From assembly GCA_950022655.1 (NCBI GenBank), contig OX465579.1, positions 20,063,088 through 20,127,087 of the forward strand: a stretch of DNA of 64,000 bases. The letters are read 5' to 3'. This document shows, piece after piece, positions 58,593-64,000 of this stretch. This DNA comes from Alentia gelatinosa (taxonomy: Eukaryota > Annelida > Polychaeta > Phyllodocida > Polynoidae). The notes below the pieces were generated by a model. That model was not told where the DNA came from. It searched no databases and saw only the letters and a list, made by a program, of their open reading frames with translations. The position numbers were made by a program, and so were the translations under genes. Each line of letters starts with the position of its first letter. Positions within the stretch are counted from its first letter, which is position 1.

Positions 58593-58720
58593 TTGAGAAT
58601 CGGATTAGTAACCACTACGCCACGAGTTTGGATGCGTACTAATCGTCACGAGGTGTAGCTGAGTGACGATTACGGAGCATCCAAACGAGTAGCGTGGTGG
58701 CTACTAGTCCGATTCGAAAA
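58593..58720 (-). mobile_element. Hairpin tail element with ~43-bp arms
   Basis: The left arm GAATCGGATTAGTAACCACT...GAGTTTGGATGC pairs with the right arm GCATCCAAACGAGTAGCGTG...CTAGTCCGATTC. The centre, on the minus strand, reads CCTCGTGACGATTAGTACGC (58634-58653), a variant of the core, and forms an inner stem TCGTCAC/GTGACGA. No head seen. Confidence 0.7.
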
Positions 58721-59039
58721 CCGTCCACAGACATTAGAATAGCATTAGAATATCAGATTTTAAAAAAGTACACACCCAAATATAGTTTACAACGTGAAAA
58801 TATCCAATTCCATCTTGCATCTGTTCGACGCCTCAGAAACTCAAGCGGAAGTAAACAACGCCGTAAGTCGGCAAGATCTAACGACAGGAAATAGTCATAG
58901 TTGCTGATTCGTTAGTCGCATATTACATCATTTAGCGTATACTCGGCCATGACCGTGAAGTAGTACTGTCACTTTACCGGGGTAATCATTGAGGTTTTTT
59001 TTAACGTTATTCCTGTGGGTAGACTTGTACCAGCGGTGA

Positions 59040-59155
59040 GACAATATGAGCTCCTCCCTCCCATCCTGGGAGCTCCTTCCCCCGCCCAGGGAGCCCCTCC
59101 CTCCCGCCCAGGGAGCTGCCCACCTCCGCCCCGGGAGCTGCTCGCCCCGGGCGCC
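59040..59155 (+). repeat. GC-rich minisatellite of GGGAGCTGC units
   Basis: Four or five diverged units of ~23 bp: CCTGGGAGCTCCTTCCCCCG, CCCAGGGAGCCCCTCCCTCC, CGCCCAGGGAGCTGCCCACC, GCCCCGGGAGCTGCTCGCCC. A similar pair lies at 58538-58562. Confidence 0.7.
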
Positions 59156-59299
59156 GCTGAGAGCAGACAAGGGTCGGTCTGAGCTTCGGCCCGTGTAGCA
59201 ATGACAGGTGCTTCCGGCGATGTGTGCATACAGGACACTGATCAATGTTAACCCGCCACAAGCAACCCCAGCCGCACGCCGCCGCACCATCTACAACAG

Positions 59300-61369
59300 C
59301 TCCTGCACTACCCATTTACGGAGTGGTCAGAAATGGGGCTTTTTGGTCAGTGTTTCCTTTTTAGAGTGTGGCGGTGAGAAAAGAAGGGTGGACTATTTTT
59401 GGTATTCCGGTATCAATATGGTACTTCAGGGGCTGTGCGAGTTTATGATAAACTGGTATTAATTGTTCATGAAAAGTGTTCAATTCTTCTGTTTAATTAC
59501 ATAGTTTGTCCCGATTGTTATGCAAAATCCTGGTATGGTAACATAGCGAAATAAGCGCGCTGCTTTCACATTTGCTATGCAACCAAGTTAACATACCTGT
59601 AACCAGAGGCTGTCAATGAAAGCCTTACCCTGTTTATACAGGTGGTATGGAAACAGCTAAATAAGAAATAACTAATAATCATAATTTGGATATCACTTGG
59701 GCCAGTGATTCCAGTTTTCCAAGTTATAATATACCGAAACTGACTTACTGTTTTCGTACATCTAAAACTACGTGGTCAAATTAATGATCAGATACATCCT
59801 AATGCTGAAGGCAGTATCTGACGAATGATTTTACCAGTTCAGACAGTCAGCCATTTTTCGTATCGTTAATTGCCTTAAAATGTACAAAATCTACCTTATA
59901 TTAAAATTTATTGTATGGCTGTACCCAGTACGTCTTAGTATGACTTACGTCCATAAATACGGCATGGGTAAGAGCGAACAATATACATAGGAAATACAGC
60001 TACACATATATCTGTTACTGTATTAATTTATATATTGTTGTCAGCAGATAACAGAGTATATGTAATTTATTAAGAAACATTCTGGTTGACAGTAGATAAC
60101 AGAGCACTATTATATGATATACTGGTTGTCAGTAGATATCCAAGGAAAACTACATGATGTTGATATAGTAATTTGTATAAGTATATTAAACATCTTTATA
60201 TGGAAACTTAACATGAGAATACTGTATAGGTGTACAAGTTTTCTGTGTGTATGCTTGAGTGTATTGTCCTGTACATGTTAATGACCATCACTGGGAAGAA
60301 CGTCCGTGGACGACAGTCTGTGTCTGTTTATTGTTTACCTGAATAATAAAAAAAAATCATATAGGTGCATTTTTAAATAGCATTGTCGCCTTCAGAAAGC
60401 AAGGCTATTATTCATATGTATCAGATAAAGGTTCCCCTCATCAGCCGACGCCACACATCTACGTCAGGCTTTCATTTTATTGCGAACTACTCCGAAGAAG
60501 CCGTTTCCTTATTGCTTCTTGCAAGTGATTCTGAGGGGGGAAAGATCAAAGCTATTTCAGTTGCAGTCGTGACAAGTGACACTGTCCTTTGCCTTTGCGC
60601 GGAGGTCTGCTGAAATGAAAATAGAAATGACATTTCATTGTGACAAAAAATCACCCCCCACTTTCAATTACTAAGCAGTCTGTACCTCCTCGAATGGTAG
60701 AGAGTATTTACACTTTCTAATTAACAATAACTTCAAAGACTGGAAATACATGTAGTCTTAATAATCAGTTATTAAGAGGATTTTTATCCATGTCATAGTG
60801 CTTGACACACCATTAATATTACTATGTGATCCTATTTCGACCAGGGAGAATATTAATGTACAGCCTTTGAGCTTAAAAATGATCAATTTTAATAACACAT
60901 GGTTGGGCACGTCAGAGTTCAAGTACAGTTTAATACTGCTTGCCATTGTTCCATTAAATCCCTTTAGAAGGGGAAGAGTTGAAATTCGATAACGTAAACT
61001 ACATGTTGGACACCTATTTGGAAACTTGCCACGTTGCTAATAAATGTAAAGGGTTGGTCAGCCACATGTCTGCCATCAACAGGGAATATGATAAGTTAGT
61101 CATGCCAGGCTTTTTAAAACTAGATTTTTTAACAGCAGTTTTTTTTTCATTTTAAAGACTCGCGTTCATACATGGAAAAAAAATTCACGGATATTTGGCT
61201 TTGATTAATATTGAAGACACCTTACATACATGCTATTGTAATTTGTACAAGTTTTTTCTGATGGTAATTGCTGATGGAACCAGTTTTCCTTTATTCTTCA
61301 TTCGATCATTTTCTGCCATTGTGTCATTATTGTAATTTTCCTGTATCAAGCATCACAATTCACTAATGA
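59300..61369. other. AT-rich, repeat-poor intronic stretch
   Basis: Apart from the old repeat at 59745-59890 I see no mobile element. The texture is uniform and unlike the rest of the window. No exon was recognised. Confidence 0.35.
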
Positions 61370-61394
61370 TTGATCTATTTTGTTTCAGGTGAGT
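61365..61394 (+). promoter_or_regulatory. Candidate recursive splice site (zero-length exon)
   Basis: CTATTTTGTTTCAG is followed directly by GTGAGT, so a good acceptor abuts a good donor at 61388/61389. CACTAATGATTG upstream offers a branch-point-like CTAAT. Such ratchet sites are known in very long introns of flies and vertebrates. The sequence fits; use is inference. Confidence 0.4.
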
Positions 61395-62426
61395 GCAATG
61401 GTTAGTTACTTACCCTACTAGACAACATACTCAGATAAGTGCTTTTGATGCGTTATTTCTATTTTTGCTGGAGAGTTCGAGTAAGCTCCTCTCTAAGGTT
61501 GGACATGGCTATCACGCCAAGGGGAGCTATGCAGATTGCCATTCTTATCGACATTTCAAGGTATGTTGTAACAGAGAAACAAGTCCCGAAGAAACAATTA
61601 CTCGGTAAGGATCTAAAATATTACTTAACTAAAGGATCTAAAATATTACTGGCCTCGTTAAGTGATGTTTTAGATCCCTACCTTATAACTTTGATATTCT
61701 GTCACCCGCAACCAGTGGGGTGTTTAATAACCTTAGCCAACAAGAGTATCAATTAAATTAGCGGTGATATGTTTATTATAGTCTGTAATAAACATATTAG
61801 AGGGAGAATATCTTAAATATTTATATTTATTCATAATCATAAATGATAATAACCACCACGATGTGTCACTATCTGCAGTTAATAGGAACCCTCCTAACCA
61901 ACGAGGTCCAAACCTGTCTACGGATGGCAGCCGTTATTTAAGGCATATCGGACAATTTTGCTTGAAAATCAAAACCCATTTCAGTTTCCTGAAAATTTAA
62001 TATGATGATCACCAAGTGTTGTGGAACACATATCTAACTTAAAAATCGGGGGTCACCGTGCTAGTTTTTGATTGATTGATCAATATGATGATAATTTTAT
62101 ATAAGAATATATAGAAATTCTAAAAAAACATTTTTCACATTGTAAAACCCATGTCATTTTCCTCAAATTTTCACAAAATATAGTACATATATATAGTACT
62201 ATTTATTCATGTTTTAGAAATCATAGGCTACCGTTCTTGTTTTTGAGAGAATTGAAGACACCCAATTTTTTTAGTAGATTTCCAATATAAAATCAAGCAA
62301 ATGCAAATTGGCCTATTTTACCTATTGAGATTGGATAAACTGGACAAAATGTTAAATGCACTCATGTAGAATTAGAATAAATCCCAAGAAACCAGTTTTT
62401 GACTAATAATTGTTAGTATTTCGAAA
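61395..62426. other. AT-rich intronic stretch with a small duplication
   Basis: AAGGATCTAAAATATTACT occurs twice (61608-61626, 61634-61652) and TTTTAGATCC follows inverted at 61668. Otherwise no feature. Confidence 0.4.
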
Positions 62427-62439
62427 TCACCAGGTGGCG
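62427..62439 (+). promoter_or_regulatory. CTCF-like motif
   Basis: TCACCAGGTGGCG matches CCASYAGRKGGCR at 12 of 13 positions and sits within the palindromic TGGCGCCA. Weak evidence alone. Confidence 0.25.
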
Positions 62440-62634
62440 CCACTGTGAATTGTAGGATATGCCTTTAAACGGGAACAGTCTCCTCTCCTCAAATAGCTCA
62501 TGGATCAGCAGTGTGATCACTGATTGTTCCCCAAACCTTTTTTGTTCGAGGAGTGTTAATTAATTAATCCAAAAGTATGAGTACTTATATCTATTGATAC
62601 GATCCTCCGTACTACATACGAACAACCCTTTTAA

Positions 62635-63010
62635 ACGGCCCTCGGTTCCCCTCTAACATCTGAGTGTACATGACCCCAGAAGGCCTGCTGACCTTTCAAC
62701 GAGCAGCTCAATGGTGAGGAGCAGCTCGGAGGTACCTGTTGCTGTAGTAACCTGATGGGCAGGTCATCGGTGTCCGTGTTAGAGTGGCCATTGATCCACC
62801 ACAGAGAGAGACTGTTAATTATCGATGACGAGGGAGCGCGGTCTATAGTGGTTTGTCCGCCGGCTGAAGGCCCGCAGCTGCCCGGCACGAGCAGTTCGCG
62901 TGGTGAGCTGCTCAGGCCTCTCTACGCACACCTGATGGTTCGGCTCCTTCGGGGTCCCACCTCGGGGTTTGAGCATCTCTGGACCCCTGCCAGCGACCCC
63001 CCCCCCCCCC
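62635..63010. other. GC-rich block with three GAGCAGCTC/GAGCTGCTC
   Basis: The 9-mer lies at 62701, 62719 and 62905, and variants GAGCAGTTC and GAGCAGCTCGG are nearby. A C run of about 12 ends the block. No exon recognised. Confidence 0.4.
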
Positions 63011-63237
63011 CAGCCTACCTTCCACCTACCTTCAAAGCGTAGCACTACATCACACGACCACATTTAGCACACACACACCTACAAACACATTCTCTCTCTG
63101 CATACACACACACTCACATCCACATGGTTACTGTAGAACTCGACCCGTTGTCAGAGTGAAAGGTCTGACTAATTATAATTTTAGACAAAATTTATAAACC
63201 AGGGGATTTGAAAAATAAGTCCACAGTTATGTATGGG

Positions 63238-63285
63238 GTTAGGGATGGATAGGGTTAGGGTTAGGGATAGAGTTAAGGGTGGGGT
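63238..63285 (+). repeat. Short TTAGGG-like tract
   Basis: GGTTAGGGATGGATAGGGTTAGGGTTAGGGATAGAGTTAAGGG contains TTAGGG four times, with degenerate units between. Too short to be a telomere end. Confidence 0.6.
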
Positions 63286-63409
63286 TTTCTCTTTGTTTTT
63301 CTCCCCAGAGAAGACCAAATTTGAGGCCAAGATAACATATTTACTACTTGATTATATTCTGCCCAGTACCCAGTTGTAATAAGATACTTTGAGTTGGGAA
63401 AATTGAAAA

Positions 63410-63510
63410 GGGGTCGAGTTCGTTATGGGTCGAGTTCTCCTAATTGGTCGAGTTCGTTACGAGTCAAGTTTTTGTACGGGTCGAGTTCGTTTCGGGTTGA
63501 ATTCTCCAGT
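63410..63510 (+). repeat. GGGTCGAGTTCGTT minisatellite
   Basis: About six ~16-bp units: GGGTCGAGTTCGTTAT, GGGTCGAGTTCTCCTA, TTGGTCGAGTTCGTTAC, GAGTCAAGTTTTTGTAC, GGGTCGAGTTCGTTTC, GGGTTGAATTCTCC. Confidence 0.8.
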
Positions 63511-63512
63511 AA

Positions 63513-63632
63513 TTCACCCACACATTCACCCACACACGCACACACACTCCCACCCAACCCACACGCACACACACACACACTCTCTCTGAACACACACACA
63601 CCTACACACACACCTACACACACGCGCGCTCC
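63513..63632 (+). repeat. (CA)n-rich microsatellite
   Basis: Imperfect CACACA/CACGCA/CACTCC tract. Another short one is at 63066-63120. Confidence 0.85.
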
Positions 63633-63639
63633 ACCGAAC

Positions 63640-64000
63640 CCTTGATAATTTCTGCTGCCGGCGTTTATTTCCCCATTTCTACCCCTCTATGGCTTCCCCC
63701 CTCCCCGCAGCATCAACTCTCACCCAATATAAACAGGCATGTCTGGTGCTGTCAGCACGTGATTAAAACATCCTTTGCGATCTTTGATGGTCGCGCGCCA
63801 ACGAAAGCGTCGGCTTTCCGTATGACCGACATGAATATCGACTGCGGGTTAATCTGACCTGTGGGGAGGGGGTCGGGGTCAGATGGCGGGCGGGGGGCGG
63901 GCGCGGGCCGGGAGATAAGGTCAGAGCAGCCCATAGGGTCGGGCATGGGCACTGACTTCCTAAGTGCCAGCAGATAATGAAGGGACCGGATGTAATCAGT
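63640..64000. other. No gene; GC-rich end of window
   Basis: 63855-63960 is strongly G-rich (GGGAGGGGGTCGGGGTC, GGCGGGCGGGGGGCGGGCGC). No exon or repeat identified. Confidence 0.35.

Larger units (their letters stand above)
2866..64000 (+). other. CELF: Long intron of the CELF-like gene (continues past window)
   Basis: It opens with the strong donor GTAAGT. The next CELF exon should encode a short stretch beginning Met-Asn-Arg-Pro-Ile-Gln-Val-Lys-Pro-Ala-Asp; I scanned for it by eye and did not see it. If correct, the intron is at least 61 kb and hosts all elements listed below. CELF4-type genes are known for very long introns. A short exon missed by eye, or unrelated nested genes, cannot be excluded. 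Confidence 0.55.

Noticed and set aside
63238..63285. Telomere
   Set aside because: Only a few TTAGGG units, degenerate and internal; more likely a minisatellite.
1..64000. CRISPR array, operon, phage or plasmid features
   Set aside because: The tandem repeats lack CRISPR spacing and repeat uniformity. There are no long adjoining genes, and the single exon with splice sites marks this as animal DNA.
1..64000. Autonomous transposon or endogenous virus genes
   Set aside because: No translated frame shows a transposase, reverse transcriptase, integrase or capsid motif that I could recognise; all mobile elements seen are short and non-coding.

Overview
The window looks like intronic DNA from an invertebrate animal nuclear genome. 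It has no operons, no long open reading frames and no recognisable transposase or reverse transcriptase. CpG is not visibly depleted, and the sequence is crowded with short non-autonomous mobile elements, hairpins, minisatellites and microsatellites. The repeat style fits a marine invertebrate, perhaps a lophotrochozoan such as a mollusc, but that placement is weak.

One protein-coding exon is clear. Positions 2783-2865 (+) form an 83-nt exon of a CELF/Bruno-like RNA-binding protein of the CELF3-6 type, covering RNP1, the second helix and the start of beta-4 of the first RRM. It has an AG acceptor and a strong GT donor. I found no neighbouring CELF exon by eye, so the remaining ~61 kb is read as one very long intron. 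It may contain a recursive-splicing (zero-length exon) site at 61388/61389.

The repeat landscape has a visible logic. (1) PIF/Harbinger-like MITEs begin GG(C)C, are flanked by 3-bp TAA/TTA or CAG duplications, and carry TIRs such as GGCCTAGTTTACACC (852-1241, 9302-9579, 22850-23425, 24370-24798, 26933-27136, and probably 11368-11852 and 55499-56026). (2) A ~430-bp family with TAGACT termini (18352-18729, 23438-23875, 53035-53457) has perfect 9-bp target duplications at two copies. (3) Small GACGAC/GTTTACAC elements occur alone or in runs. (4) The most unusual group is a composite class with the same plan in many sequence-divergent copies: a TIR-flanked head of ~140-200 bp followed directly by a ~115-165-bp long-armed hairpin. 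The arms differ between families, but the loop-proximal segment tends to keep a core like CTCGTGATATCACTACGC. One pair (21547-21847 and 43117-43417) differs at only four bases over 301, so the composite appears to have moved or been copied as a unit recently.

Layout: 1-2782 upstream intron with MITEs; 2783-2865 exon; 3.5-7.2 kb composites, a nuclear-receptor half-site cluster and GACGAC elements; 7.6-8.3 kb long-TIR element; 9.3-12.3 kb MITEs and a GC-rich block; 13-17.6 kb microsatellite, CA-rich minisatellite and local duplications; 18.3-24.8 kb densest nest of mobile elements, including a perfect 3 x 252-bp array; 25-37 kb dispersed repeats; 40-45.9 kb composites and a 42-bp minisatellite invaded by two elements; 46-53 kb mostly unique AT-rich DNA with GC-rich islands; 53-59 kb further repeats; 59.3-62.4 kb AT-rich and repeat-poor; 62.6-64 kb GC-rich, minisatellite and CA repeat. 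A 9-mer, GAGCTGCTC, recurs 15 times, mostly in GC-rich patches.
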